Shown here in pieces: positions 1-11,574 of a stretch of DNA of 64,000 nt. Under the pieces are notes generated by a model. It saw only the letters and a list, made by a program, of their open reading frames with translations, was not told the origin of the DNA and made no database searches. Made by a program: the position numbers and the translations under genes. Position 1 is the first letter of the stretch. Every line of letters starts with the position of its first letter. This DNA is from Diacronema lutheri (Eukaryota; Haptophyta; Pavlovophyceae; Pavlovales; Pavlovaceae). Location: positions 379,501 to 443,500 of the forward strand of contig JAGTXO010000022.1 in the NCBI GenBank assembly GCA_019448385.1, read 5' to 3'.

Positions 1-607
1 GCCACCGCCCAGCGCGCCGCCGCCGAGCCCGCCGCCGAGCCCGCCGCCACCACGCCCGCCACCACGCCCGCCGCCGAGCCCGCCGCCGCCAAGCCTGCTG
101 CCGAGCCCGCCGCCGAGCCCGCCGCCGAGCCCGCCGCCACCAAGCCCTCCGCCTCCAAGCCCGCCGCCGAGCCCGCCACCGCCAAGCCCGCCGCCGCCAG
201 GCCCACCACCGAGCCCGCCGCCGAGTCCGCCGCCGCCGAGCCCGCCGCCGCCGAGCCCGCCGCCGAGCCCGCCGCCACCAAGCCCTCCGCCTCCAAGCCC
301 GCCGCCGAGCCCGCCACCGCCAAGCCCGCCGCCGCCAGGCCCACCGCCGAGCCCGCCGCCGAGTCCGCCGCCGCCGAGCCCGCCGCCGCCGAGCCCGCCG
401 CCGAGCCCGCCGCCGAGTCCGCCGCCGCCGAGCCCTACGCCGCCGAGCCCGCCGCCGAGCCCGCCACCGCCCAGCCCGCCGCCAAGCCCGCCGCCAAGCC
501 CGCCGCCGCCCAGCCCTCCGCCGCCGAGCCCGCCGCCGAGCCCGCCACCGCCGAGCCCGCCGCCGCCGAGCCCGCCGCCGCCAGGCCCACCGCCAAACCC
601 GCCACCG

Positions 608-638
<31 letters not shown>

Positions 639-2042
639 GCCCGCCGCCGAGCCCGCCGCCGCCAAGCCCGCCGCCGCCAGGCCCACCGCCGAGCCCGCCG
701 CCGAGTCCGCCGCCGCCGAGCCCGCCGCAGCCGAGCCCGCCGCCGAGCCCGCCGCCAAGTCCGCCGCCGCCGAGCCCGCCGCCGCCGAGCCCGCCGCCGA
801 GCCCGCCACCGCCGAGCCCGCCGCCGCCCAGCCCGCCGCCGAGCCCGCCACCGCCGAGCCCGCCGCCGCCGAGCCCGCCGCCGAGCCCGCCGCCGCCGAG
901 CCCGCCGCCGCCAGGCCCACCGCCAAGCCCGCCGCCAAGCCCGCCGCCGCCCAGCCCTCCGCCGCCGAGCCCGCCGCCGAGCCCACCGCCGCCAAGCCCG
1001 CCGCCGCCAGGCCCACCGCCAAGCCCGCCGCCAAGCCCGCCGCCGCCCAGCCCTCCGCCGCCGAGCCCGCCGCCGAGCCCGCCGCCGCCAAGCCCGCCAC
1101 CGCCCAGCCCGCCGCCAAGCCCGCCGCCAAGCCCGCCGCCAAGCCCGCCGCCGCCCAGCCCTCCGCCGCCGAGCCCGCCGCCGAGCCCGCCACCGCCGAG
1201 CCCGCCGCCGCCGAGCCCACCGCCGAGTCCACCGCCGAGCCCGCCGCCGCCGAGCCCTACGCCGCCAAGCCCGCCGCCGCGCCCGCCGCCGAGCCCGCCG
1301 CCGCCAAGCCCGCCGCCGCCAGGCCCACCGCCGAGCCCGCCGCCGAGTCCGCCGCCGCCGAGCCCGCCGCCGCCGAGCCCGCCGCCGAGCCCGCCGCCAA
1401 GTCCGCCGCCGCCGAGCCCGCCGCCGCCGAGCCCGCCGCCGAGCCCGCCACCGCCGAGCCCGCCGCCGCCCAGCCCGCCACCGAGCCCGCCGCCGCCGAG
1501 CCCGCCGCCGCCGAGCCCGCCGCCGAGCCCGACGCCGCCGAGCCCGCCGCCGCCAGGCTCACCGCCAAGCCCGCCGCCAAGCCCGCCGCCGCCCAGCCCT
1601 CCGCCGCCGAGCTTGCCGCCGAGCCCGCCGCCGCCAAGCCCGCCGCCGCCAGGCCCACCGCCAAGCCCGCCGCCAAGCCCGCCGCCGCCCAGCCCTCCGC
1701 CGCCGAGCCCGCCGCCGAGCCCGCCGCCGCCAAGCCCGCCACCGCCCAGCCCGCCGCCAAGCCCGCCGCCAAGCCCGCCGCCGCCCAGCCCTCCGCCGCC
1801 GAGCCCGCCGCCGAGTCCACCGCCGAGCCCGCCGCCGCCGAGCCCTACGCCGCCGCGCCCGCCGCCGCGCCCGCCGCCGAGCCCGCCGCCGCCAAGCCCG
1901 CCGCCGCCAGGCCCACCGCCGAGCCCGCCGCCGAGTCCGCCGCCGCCAAGCCCGCCGCCGCCGAGCCCGCCGCCGAGCCCGCCGCCAAGTCCGCCGCCGC
2001 CGAGCCCGCCGCCGCCGAGCCCGCCACCGCCCAGCCCGCCGC

Positions 2043-2073
<31 letters not shown>

Positions 2074-5000
2074 CAGCCCGCCGCCGAGCCCGCCGCCGCC
2101 GAGCCCGCCGCCGCCAAACTCACCGCCAAGCCCGCCGCCGAGCCCGCCGCCGCCGAGCCCGCCGCCCAGCCTGCCGCCGCCGAGCCCACCGCCGAGTCCG
2201 CCGCCGCCGAGCCCGCCGCCGCCCGTCTCGCCGCCCAGCCCGCCGCCCAGCCCGCCTCCCAGCCCCCCACCGCCCAGCCCGCCGTCACTGCCCACCTGCC
2301 CCTTCATCGGCGATCTTTCCCTCACCGCGTTTGTGCGCGGCGACTTGCACAACGCGCAAGCCGTCGGCGCGGGCGGCGCCAAGTACGCGGACATCTACGC
2401 GTACCTGCCCGTTGGCGGCGACTTTGCCAGCGGCTTCAGCGAGGACACGGCGCTGCTCATTGGCGAATGCGCGTCCGCGCCGCAGAACGTGCCGCGCTGC
2501 TCCATCGCGCCGCAGCTGGCGTACACGTGTCCGGGCACGCCGCTTGTGAACGACTTTTTGCTGCCGCCGGGCGCGGACGGGCGCACGGCGCTCAAGCTCA
2601 AGGTGTGCATCAGCGACGCGGTCGAGCTGCGCACGTGCGACCCGTTCAACAGCTGCGGCTTCTCCGTGCGTGTCACGCTGCGCAAGGTGGTCGGCACGGG
2701 CGGCGCCGGCCTGCCTGCCTACGTGCGCAACGCGCCGAGCAACGCTGCGAGCGCCTTCCAGATCGCCGAGGCGCCCGGCTCGTGCTCACCGCTCGGCCCG
2801 CCGCCGGCACAGGAGCGGTGCACTGACATTGAGATCCCGCAGATCCTGTGCGTGCCGCCGCCGCCCAGCGCGCCGCCGCCGAGCCCGCCGCCGAGCCCGC
2901 CGCCACCACGCCCGCCACCACGTCCGCCACCGAGCCCGCCGCCGCCAAGCCTGCTGCCGAGCCCGCCGCCGAGCCCGCCGCCGAGCCCGCCGCCACCAAG
3001 CCCTCCGCCTCCAAGCCCGCCGCCGAGCCCGCCGCCGCTTAGCCCGCCGCCGCCAGGCCCACCGCCGAGCCCGCCGCCAAGTCCGCCGCCGCCGAGTCCA
3101 CCGCCGCCGAGTCCGCCGCCGAGCCCGCCGCCGCCGAGCCCGCCGCCGCCTAGCCCGCCGCCCAGCCCGCCGCCGAGTCCGCCGCCGCCGAGCCCGCCGC
3201 CACCGAACCCTCCGCCGAGCCCACCGCCGCCCAGCCCGCCGCCGCCGAGCCTGCCGCCGAGCCCGCCGCCGAGCCCGCCGCCGCCGAGCCCGCCGCCGCC
3301 GAGCCCGCCGCCGAGCCCACCGCCAGCCAGCTTCGTACCGCCAAGCCCGCCGCCCAGCCCGCCGCCGAGTCCACCGCCGCCGAGCCATCCGCCGCCGAGC
3401 CCTTCACCGCCGAGTTCACCGCCGAGCCCGCCGCCGAGCCCGCCGCCGCCGAGCCCGCCGCCGCCAGGCCCACCGCCAAACCCGCCACCGAGCCCGCCGC
3501 CGCCGAGCCCGCCGCCGCCGAGCCCACCGCCGAGTCCGCCGCCGCCGAGCCCTCCGCCGCCGAGCCCGCCGCCCAGCCCGCCGCCGCCGCCAAGCCCGCC
3601 GCCGCCAGGCCCGCCGCCGAGCCCGCCGCCGCCGAGCCCGCCGCCGCCGGGCCGACCGCCAAGCCCGCCACCGAGCCCGCCGCCGCCGAGCCCACCGCCG
3701 CCGAGTCCGCCACCGAGCCCGCCGCCAGCCAGCTTCATACCGCCCGGCTCACCACCGAGCCCGCCGCCGAGTCCGCCGCCGCCGAGCCCGCCGCCGCCGA
3801 GCTCGCCGCCGAGCCCGCCGCCGAGTCCACCACCGCCAAGCCCGCCGCCGAGCCCGCCGCCAGCCAGCTTCGTACCGCCCGGCTCACCACCGAGCCCGCC
3901 GCCGAGTCCGCCGCCGCCGAGCCCACCGCCGCCGAGTCCGCCACCGAGCCCGCCGCCGCCGAGCCCTCCGCCGCCAAGCCCGCCGCCCAGCCCGCCGCCG
4001 AGCCCGCCGCCGCCGAGTCCGCCTCCGCCAGGCCCACCGCCAAGCCCGCCGCCGAGCCCGCCGCCGCCGAGCCCGCCGCCGCCGGGCCGACCGCCAAGCC
4101 CGCCGCCGAGCCCGCCGCCGCCGAGCCCGCCGCCGCCAGGCTCACCGCCAAGCCCGCCGCCAAGTCCGCCGCCGCCGAGCCCGCCGCCGCCGAGCCCGCC
4201 GCCGAGCCCGCCGCCGCCGAGCCCTCCACCGCCAAGCCCGCCGCCGAGCCCGCCGCCGAGCCCGCCACCGCCAAGCCCGCCGCCGCCAGGCCCGCCGCCG
4301 AGCCCGCCGCCGCCGAGCCCGCCGCCGCCGGGCCGACCGCCAAGCCCGCCACCGAGCCCGCCGCCGCCGAGCCCGCCGCCGCCGAGCCCGCCACCGAGCC
4401 CGCCGCCGCCGAGCCCTCCGCCGCCACGCCCGCCGCCCAGCCCGCCGCCGAGTCCGCCGCCGCCGAGTCCGCCGCCGCCAGGCCCACCGCCAAGCCCGCC
4501 GCCGAGCCCGCCGCCGCCGAGCCCGCCGCCGCCGAGCCCGCCGCCGCCGGGCCGATCGCCAAGCCCGCCACCGAGCCCGCCGCCGCCGAGCCCGCCGCCG
4601 CCGGGCCCACCGCCAAGCCCTCCGCCAGCCAGCTTCGTACCGCCCGGCTCACCACCGAGCCCGCCGCCGAGTCCGCCGCCGCCGAGTCCGCCGCCGCCGA
4701 GCTCGCCGCCGAGCCCGCCGCCGAGTCCGCCACCGCCAAGCCCGCCGCCGAGCCCGCCGCCAGCCAGCTTCGTACCGCCCGGCTCACCACCGAGCCCGCC
4801 GCCGAGTCCGCCGCCGCCGAGCCCTCCGCCGCCAAGCCCGCCGCCGAGCCCGCCGCCGAGCCCGCCACCGCCAAGCCCGCCGCCGCCAGGCTCGCCGCCG
4901 AGCCCGCCGCCGCCGGGCCGATCGCCAAGCCCGCCACCGAGCCCGCCGCCGCCGAGCCCGCCGCCGCCGAGCCCGCCGCCGAGCCCGCCGCCGCCGAGCC

Positions 5001-5771
5001 CGCCGCCGCCAGGCTCACCGCCAAGCCCGCCACCGAGCCCGCCGCCGCCGAGCCCGCCACCGCCGAGCCCGCCGCCGAGCCCACCGCCAGCCAGCTTCGT
5101 ACCGCCCGGCTCACCACCGAGCCCGCCGCCGAGTCCGCCGCCGCCGAGCCCTCCGCCGCCAAGCCCGCCGCCGAGCCCGCCGCCGAGCCCGCCACCGCCA
5201 AGCCCGCCGCCGCCAGGCTCGCCGCCGAGCCCGCCGCCGCCGGGCCGATCGCCAAGCCCGCCACCGAGCCCGCCGCCGCCGAGCCCGCCACCGCCGAGCC
5301 CGCCGCCGAGCCCACCGCCAGCCAGCTTCGTACCGCCCGGCTCACCACCGAGCCCGCCGCCAAGCCCGCCGCCGCCGAGCCCGCCGCCGAGCCCGCCGCC
5401 ACCAAGCCCTCCGCCGCCAGGCTCACCGCCAAGCCCGCCGCCAAGCCCGCCGCCGCCCAGCCCTCCGCCGCCCAGCCCGCCGCCGAGCCCGCCACCGCCG
5501 AGCCCGCCGCCGCCGAACCCGCCGCCGAGCCCGCCGCCGCCAAGCCCGCCGCCGCCAGGCTCACCGCCAAGCCCGCCGCCAAGCCCGCCGCCGCCCAGCC
5601 CTCCGCCGCCAAGCCCGCCGCCGAGCCCGCCACCGCCGAGCCCTCCGCCGCCGAGCCCGCCTCCCAGCCCGCCGCCACCGAGCTCTCCGCCGCCCATTTC
5701 GCCGCCCAGCCCGCCGCCGAGTCCGCCGCCGCCGAGTCCGCCGCCGCCGGGCCCGCCGCCAAGCCCGCCGC

Positions 5772-5802
<31 letters not shown>

Positions 5803-5966
5803 AAGCCCGCCGCCGAGCCCGCCACCGCCAAGCCCTGCGCCGCCGAGCCAGCCTCCCAGCCCGCCGCCGCCGAGCCCGCCGCCGAGCCCGCCGCCGCCGA
5901 GCCCGCCGCCGCCCAGCCCGCCGCCGAGCCCGCCGCCGCCTAGCCCGCCGCCGCCCAGCCCGCCGC

Positions 5967-5997
<31 letters not shown>

Positions 5998-8900
5998 CAG
6001 CCCGCCGCCGAGCCCGCCGCCGCCGAGCCCGCCGCCGCCAAACTCACCGCCAAGCCCGCCGCCGAGCCCGCCGCCGCCGAGCCCGCCGCCCAGCCTGCCG
6101 CCGCCGAGCCCACCGCCGAGTCCGCCGCCGCCGAGCCCGCCGCCGCCCGTCTCGCCGCCCAGCCCGCCGCCCAGCCCGCCTCCCAGCCCCCCACCGCCCA
6201 GCCCGCCGTCACTGCCCACCTGCCCCTTCATCGGCGATCTTTCCCTCACCGCGTTTGTGCGCGGCGACTTGCACAACGCGCAAGCCGTCGGCGCGGGCGG
6301 CGCCAAGTACGCGGACATCTACGCGTACCTGCCCGTTGGCGGCGACTTTGCCAGCGGCTTCAGCGAGGACACGGCGCTGCTCATTGGCGAATGCGCGTCC
6401 GCGCCGCAGAACGTGCCGCGCTGCTCCATCGCGCCGCAGCTGGCGTACACGTGTCCGGGCACGCCGCTTGTGAACGACTTTTTGCTGCCGCCGGGCGCGG
6501 ACGGGCGCACGGCGCTCAAGCTCAAGGTGTGCATCAGCGACGCGGTCGAGCTGCGCACGTGCGACCCGTTCAACAGCTGCGGCTTCTCCGTGCGTGTCAC
6601 GCTGCGCAAGGTGGTTGGCACGGGCGGCGCCGGCCTGCCTGCCTACGTGCGCAACGCGCCGAGCAACGCTGCGAGCGCCTTCCAGATCGCCGAGGCGCCC
6701 GGCTCGTGCTCACCGCTCGGCCCGCCGCCGGCACAGGAGCGGTGCACTGACATTGAGATCCCGCAGATCCTGTGCGTGCCGCCGCCGCCCAGCGCGCCGC
6801 CGCCGAGCCCGCCGCCGAGCCCGCCGCCACCACGCCCGCCACCACGCCCGCCGCCGAGCCCGCCGCCGCCAAGCCCGCCGCCGAGCCCGCCGCCGAGTCC
6901 GCTACCTCTTAGTTCTGCGCCTCCACCACCGCCGCAGCCGCCTGCGCCGCCCAGCCCGCCGTTGCCGCTCTGCCCTCTTCTCCCCGACCTCTCGCTTACC
7001 GTCCGAGCGGGCGGCAATTTGAACGGCGCCGTAATTCAAGTATTCACCTTTCCCTTTGTCCAAGGCCTTGGCTTCGACACGCGCGCGCCGCCCATTCTGC
7101 TCATCGCCGACTGCAGCAGCGCGAGCGCGCTCGACCAGTGCGTCGGCAAGCCCAATCAGTACACGTGTCCGGAGACGCCGGCGGTGAGCGAACTCCTCGC
7201 AGAACCAAATCGCGATGGCTTCAGCAGCCTGCTGGTGCGCGTGTGCACGACGGGCGACGTGAGCGTGTGTCCGCTCGCAGTCGAAGCGACGCTCGCGCCC
7301 TCGAGCAGCGGCATGCCCGCGTCGTTTGAGCAGACGGTTCTCGCAGAGTCGACGTGCCCTTCGCTGCGCGACAGCGGCGGGCGCGGCGCTGCGGGCACGT
7401 GCTGCGTTGACGTCGAATTCGCTGGGCTGCGCTGCGTGGGCGCGCCACCGCCGAGCCCGCCGCCGAGCCCGCCGCCGAGCCTACCGCCGCCTAGCCCGCC
7501 GCCCAGCCCGCCGCCCAGCCCGCCGCCCAGCCCGCCGCCGCCGTCAAGCTCGCCGCCGTTTCCAAACGCGCCTTTCAGCCTCACCTATATCGAGCTCACG
7601 ATCGCTGGCGACGACGTGACGCCGTTCTCCAATGCGAGCCTCACGTCAGCGATGAGCGGCGCACTGTGTGACGCCTTGCAGCTCGAAGGCAGCGGCGCGA
7701 CGTGCGCGTACGAGCATGCGGCACTCGGCTCGATCGTGCTCACCTTCTCCGTGCGCCAGCCAGTTACGGACGCGCCTGTCGACGTGCACGCGCTCCTCGC
7801 TGACCCGGCCGGTCTGCAGGCCCTCACTGCGCTCTTTGCTGATCTCGAGCTCGTCCTCGTCGCTGTCGGCTCGCAGCTCGTGCTCTCGTGCGCGGCATCG
7901 GGCGCGGGCTGCACCGTGCCGTCGACCGTCGTGGCCGTTGCGATCGCGCGCCTCACGGACAACCTCGAGCTGCTCAACGCTGCGCTCGCCGCCGACGACG
8001 ACGACGCTGCGCGCGCGCACGCAGACAGCGTTGACGTCGCGCTTGAGGAGCTGATTCAGCTCAGCGCGGCGCCGCTCGCGCCGGGCGAGGCCGCGTCGAT
8101 CATCGTGACGACGCGCGACGGCGTGATCGGCCTTACCGTCGTCGCGGTCGACCGGGCCGCGCTGGTGGGCGGTGGCGCGGGCGCACGGACGAGGGCGACG
8201 TCGCCCGCGGTGCTCCTGCTCGACGGTCGCGTGCAAACGGCGAGCGTGAACGTACCCGCGGACGCGTGGCTCGAGGTGGCGCCCGGCCTCGAGACCGGCT
8301 CGGACGATGGCCCGTACTTCGTCTCCGTCACGCTCTCCGCGTTCAACTACCGCGCCTTCGAGGCGCCGCCCAACCCGTCCGACGCGCTCGGCGCGGACGG
8401 GCTCGTCGGCGCGATCCTATGGCGCGGCGAGAGCAAGCTGCGCGTGGAGGGGCTCGAGTCGCGCATCGCGATCACGCTGCCCGCGCTCCGCGCCGGCGCG
8501 CAGGGCGGCACGCCCGCGTGCACGTTTTGGGACGAGGACGCGGCACCGCCATCGTGGAGCTCCGATGGCTGCGAGAGCGGCGCCTTCGCGCCCGCGGTCG
8601 GCGGCGGCAGCTTCGGCACGATCGAGTGCAGCTGCACGCACCTGACGGACTTTGCGACGCTCTACGCCGCGCTCGTCAGCCTTGAGCAGAACGGCATCGT
8701 CGCCAACGCGCCGCTGCTCGACTTGAACAACATCGCGGTCGGGGACGGCATCACGCTCAACCAGGCGGGCGTCGTGAGCATCTGCGTGCTGCTGCTGCTG
8801 TACGCGCTGCTGCTCGGGCTGGCGCACCGCGTGGACACGCACATCGACCGCGAGCCGCGCATGCCCGGCTGGAAGAAGAACGAGGACCAGTCGACGCTGC

Positions 8901-10867
8901 GCGCATGCGCCGCCGCGCTGCTCACGGGGTCGACCGTCTCGTGGTGGCTCGCGCGGCTGCCCGGCGAGCCGATCACGGCCAAGCAGCGCGCGACGGTGCT
9001 CTTCAACACGCTGCTGGTCGAGCTCACCTTTATCGCGCTCTTCGTCGGGCAGGGCAACGCCCTCGCCCAGCAGATCCTGCTCATCGCCGCGCTGTCCATC
9101 GTGGTGGGCGTCCCGCTCGAGCGGGTCTTTTTCGCAGTCTTCGCGCTCGGCAATCGGCGGACACCGCTCGCCGAGCTGAAGGGCAAGCTGATCAACGAGA
9201 TCCACCGCGAGATGCGCAGGCCGCCACAATTCGTGCCCTGGCTCCGTTTCGGCCTCGAGAGCAGCGCCGCGCGCGAGCGCGCAGTTAGCGCGCTCGACGA
9301 CGGGGCGCCCGCCGGCGTCCCGTCGGGTGCGCCGCCGCGGTCGTCGAACTGGCGGCAGCAGCGCGCGGCGCTCGCATCCGACCCCGCCACCGCCCGCCCA
9401 CCACCCGCCTTCACCTCGTCCACCACGTCGCCGTCGGTTGGGCGCAGCGCGCCTGCGCCAGTGGAGTTGTCGGCCGTGCTCGTCGACGGCCTCGCGATCA
9501 CCGAGGTGCGCGGCGGGAGCGTGGCGGGCAAGGGCAAGGGCACGGACGGCACGTCGGAGTTCACGCCCTCCGACGTCTCCTCCGAGTCGGCGGACAGGTC
9601 AACCTTCGAGATGCCGCCGGCGCCGCACGGCGCGACGCGCGACACGCGCGACACACTCTTCAGCCTCGGCGCCACCAAGGCGCGCACGCTTCTCTACGCG
9701 TGCCCACCGAGCGTGGGCGCGCTGAGCTTGCAGCCCAAGCGCGCGCAGCCGATCAAGTCGACGCTTGAGAGCCGCCTCGCCCTCGACGACGAGGTGCTCA
9801 TGCCCGCGAAGGCGCTCGTCTCCATGCTGACGCCGAAAGGTGAAATGGCCGGATTTTTCGTGCGCGCGGAATCGGCGCTTGCCGAGCGGGCCCTGTTGCC
9901 GCCGGCAGCGACGGCGGGCGCTGCGGCGGGCGCGGCGCGCGCCAAGCCGATGCCGCCGCTCGACGCGCTCGTCGCCATGGGCACGGGTCGGCTGCGACGC
10001 CGGTCGAAGGAGGGGGCGCCCGCCGCGCCGAGCGGCTCGGCGGCGGGCGCGCGCGCCGCCGTCGACTCGCGCGGCGGGCTGCCGCCGCGCCCGGCGCACT
10101 GCCCCGACCTGCGCTTCGTGCAGGCGCGCTTTGTCCTCGCCGCGCCGAGCGTCCGCGGCGACTTCGCCGCGGCGCGCTTCTATGGGCTTGCAGGCGAGAG
10201 CGCTGCGCGGCTTTCGCTCAAGGTGGTACGAATGGTGCACGTCGTGCCCGTGCACGGCGCGGTGCTGCCCGGCGGACGGCACATCACGTCGGCCGATGTC
10301 TTCTGCGAGTGCGACGTCGCGCGCGCGCAGCTCCTTGCCGCGTACCACCGCGCGGCCGCAGACAAGGGCAGCGGTGCGGGCATGCCGCGGAGCCCATCGC
10401 GCGCCTGTGCTCACGTGTCGCCCTCGTTTGCGACGAACGGCATGGAGGTCGACGATGGTGGCGAGGTGGCCGGGCGCGGCGCGGTCGAGCGCTACTGCCG
10501 CATCCGCGAGACGGACCTCGCGGGCGCCGACCTGTGGTGGAGCCGGCCCAAGGCGTGGCGTCTGGGCCTCGCGTGGGCCTTCCACATCGCGGTCCTCGTC
10601 GGGCTGTGCACCGTGCTGCTGCTTTACGCACTCACGCCAAACTACCTCTCCAAGCGCGGCGTCTGGTTGCAGCAGGTCGTGGTCGCGACCGCGCAGGGCC
10701 AGGGCATCAAGATCGTGCTCATGGAGCCCATCGTTGCGCTCACGACCCCGCTGCTCATGGCGCTGCTCAAATGCCTGCCCGACGACGTTTCCGCGCAGCT
10801 GATCGAGTACGCGATCAATCCGTACATCAACCTCGTGGAGAAGGTCCGAGCCCTCCTGCCCTTCTGA
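1..10867 (+). CDS. Polyproline-rich GPS-domain multi-pass membrane protein, polycystin-like (5' end outside window)
   Basis: The frame starting at base 2 is open to the TGA at 10865-10867, giving 3,621 visible residues; no plausible ATG lies in the first kilobases, so the gene starts upstream. Long SPPP/SPPPP tracts (extensin-like, probably glycosylated wall or surface rods) separate three Cys-containing globular domains at about 2287-2860, 6211-6784 and 6960-7440. A further ectodomain follows, ending in a GPS-like autoproteolysis motif (CSCTHLTDF; expected cut between L2881 and T2882 of the visible part). After it come hydrophobic segments near 8765-8830, 9000-9135, 10565-10630 and 10720-10790 and a long, poorly ordered cytoplasmic loop. 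GPS followed by transmembrane helices is the polycystin-1/adhesion-receptor layout; a PLAT domain was not recognised. The globular domains resemble pherophorin layout but I cannot assign them. Stop is 57 bp from the convergent MEKHLA gene. Confidence 0.85.
2210..2935 (+). repeat. Intragenic duplication, copy 1 (Cys domain plus flanking linkers)
   Basis: This block and the block 3,924 bp downstream share the same Cys-rich domain and flanking proline linkers. The only difference I saw in the domain is a C/T change at about 2690 versus 6614. The spacing equals 1,308 codons, so the frame is kept. Confidence 0.9.
6134..6859 (+). repeat. Intragenic duplication, copy 2 (Cys domain plus flanking linkers)
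   Basis: Near-identical to copy 1, offset by 3,924 bp. After it the linker diverges and a third, unrelated-looking Cys domain follows at 6960. The window itself begins at the point that follows each copy of this domain (positions 8, 2864 and 6788 align), implying another copy just upstream of the window. Confidence 0.9.
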
Positions 10868-10924
10868 GCCTGCTCAGCGACTCCATTCATCAGGCGAGTC
10901 GCTCACGTTCAAGACGTAGGCAAG

Positions 10925-11464
10925 TCACGGGCATGATGAGTCGAGGGGCTCGACCCTGGCGCGCTCAAACGTGCAGGCCTGGCCGTGCAGCACGCCGTGC
11001 TCGTCGCGTACGTCCCAGACCACCGCCTCGCTGATCCGAAAGCGCTTGCCTGTCGCCGAGACACGCACGCCGGTATAGTCAGCGATGAAGCCGTGCGCGC
11101 GCACCTCGTCGAGTAGCCGCTGGCGCTCGGAGCGCGCGACCGGCTCGGCGGAGCGAGAGGACGGCAGGCGAACGAACGCGTCCCACTCGAGCTCCCACAG
11201 CTCGCGCGCCGCGCGGTTTGCATAGTTGAAAACGGGCTCGGGCAGCTCGACGCCGTGCGATACGACGACGATGTCGCCGTCCGCCGCGAGCCGGCGCGCG
11301 TCCTCGGCCTGCGCGCCGGCCGGCAGGATGCACCGGCCCGTGAGCCGGCGCAGCGAGCCGTCCAGGAGGAGCGCGTGCGCAAGGAGGTAGGCGTTCGCCT
11401 CCGCCGGCTCCGCCGGCCGCGCGATCGCGCCCGCAACCGAGGCCAGCGCGCGGCGCAGCAGCAT
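10925..11464 (-). CDS. MEKHLA-domain protein (PAS-like sensor fold)
   Basis: ATG at 11464, 179 residues. Almost the whole protein is a MEKHLA domain: the family pattern of '[13 protein letters not shown]' followed by a 'LPSSRSAEP' segment, a conserved '[19 protein letters not shown]' stretch and a '[16 protein letters not shown]' ending in GQA is all present. MEKHLA is a PAS-related small-ligand or light-sensing fold found alone in cyanobacteria and algae and attached to class III HD-ZIP factors in plants. Here it is free-standing, so a role as a small sensor or partner protein is inference. An upstream in-frame TTG exists but the ATG is preferred. It is divergent from FIP1 across 110 bp. Confidence 0.88.
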   Translation of the reverse strand: MLLRRALASVAGAIARPAEPAEANAYLLAHALLLDGSLRRLTGRCILPAGAQAEDARRLAADGDIVVVSHGVELPEPVFNYANRAARELWELEWDAFVRLPSSRSAEPVARSERQRLLDEVRAHGFIADYTGVRVSATGKRFRISEAVVWDVRDEHGVLHGQACTFERARVEPLDSSCP

Positions 11465-11574
11465 TGGCCTCTCACGAGACGCGCCAAAATTTCCGGTCCG
11501 CAACCCCGGCCGGCATCGTGCTCGCCGACGTCTCGCGGACGTCTTGGCGGGGCGCGCTTATCCGGCGGGGCGCG
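11465..11574. promoter_or_regulatory. Shared 110-bp intergenic region, MEKHLA gene and FIP1
   Basis: The two divergent start codons (11464 minus, 11575 plus) leave only 110 bp for both promoters and 5' leaders. No TATA box is visible; the only AT-rich patch is AAAATTT near 11487. Confidence 0.55.

Noticed and set aside
2719-6318. Minus-strand glycine-rich frame of ~1,200 codons (GGGLGG repeats)
   Set aside because: It is the antisense of the SPPP repeats; no independent support.
2670-6473. Plus-strand Arg/Ala/His-rich frame of ~1,270 codons
   Set aside because: Out-of-frame reading of the proline repeats (CCG AGC read as CGC/GCC).
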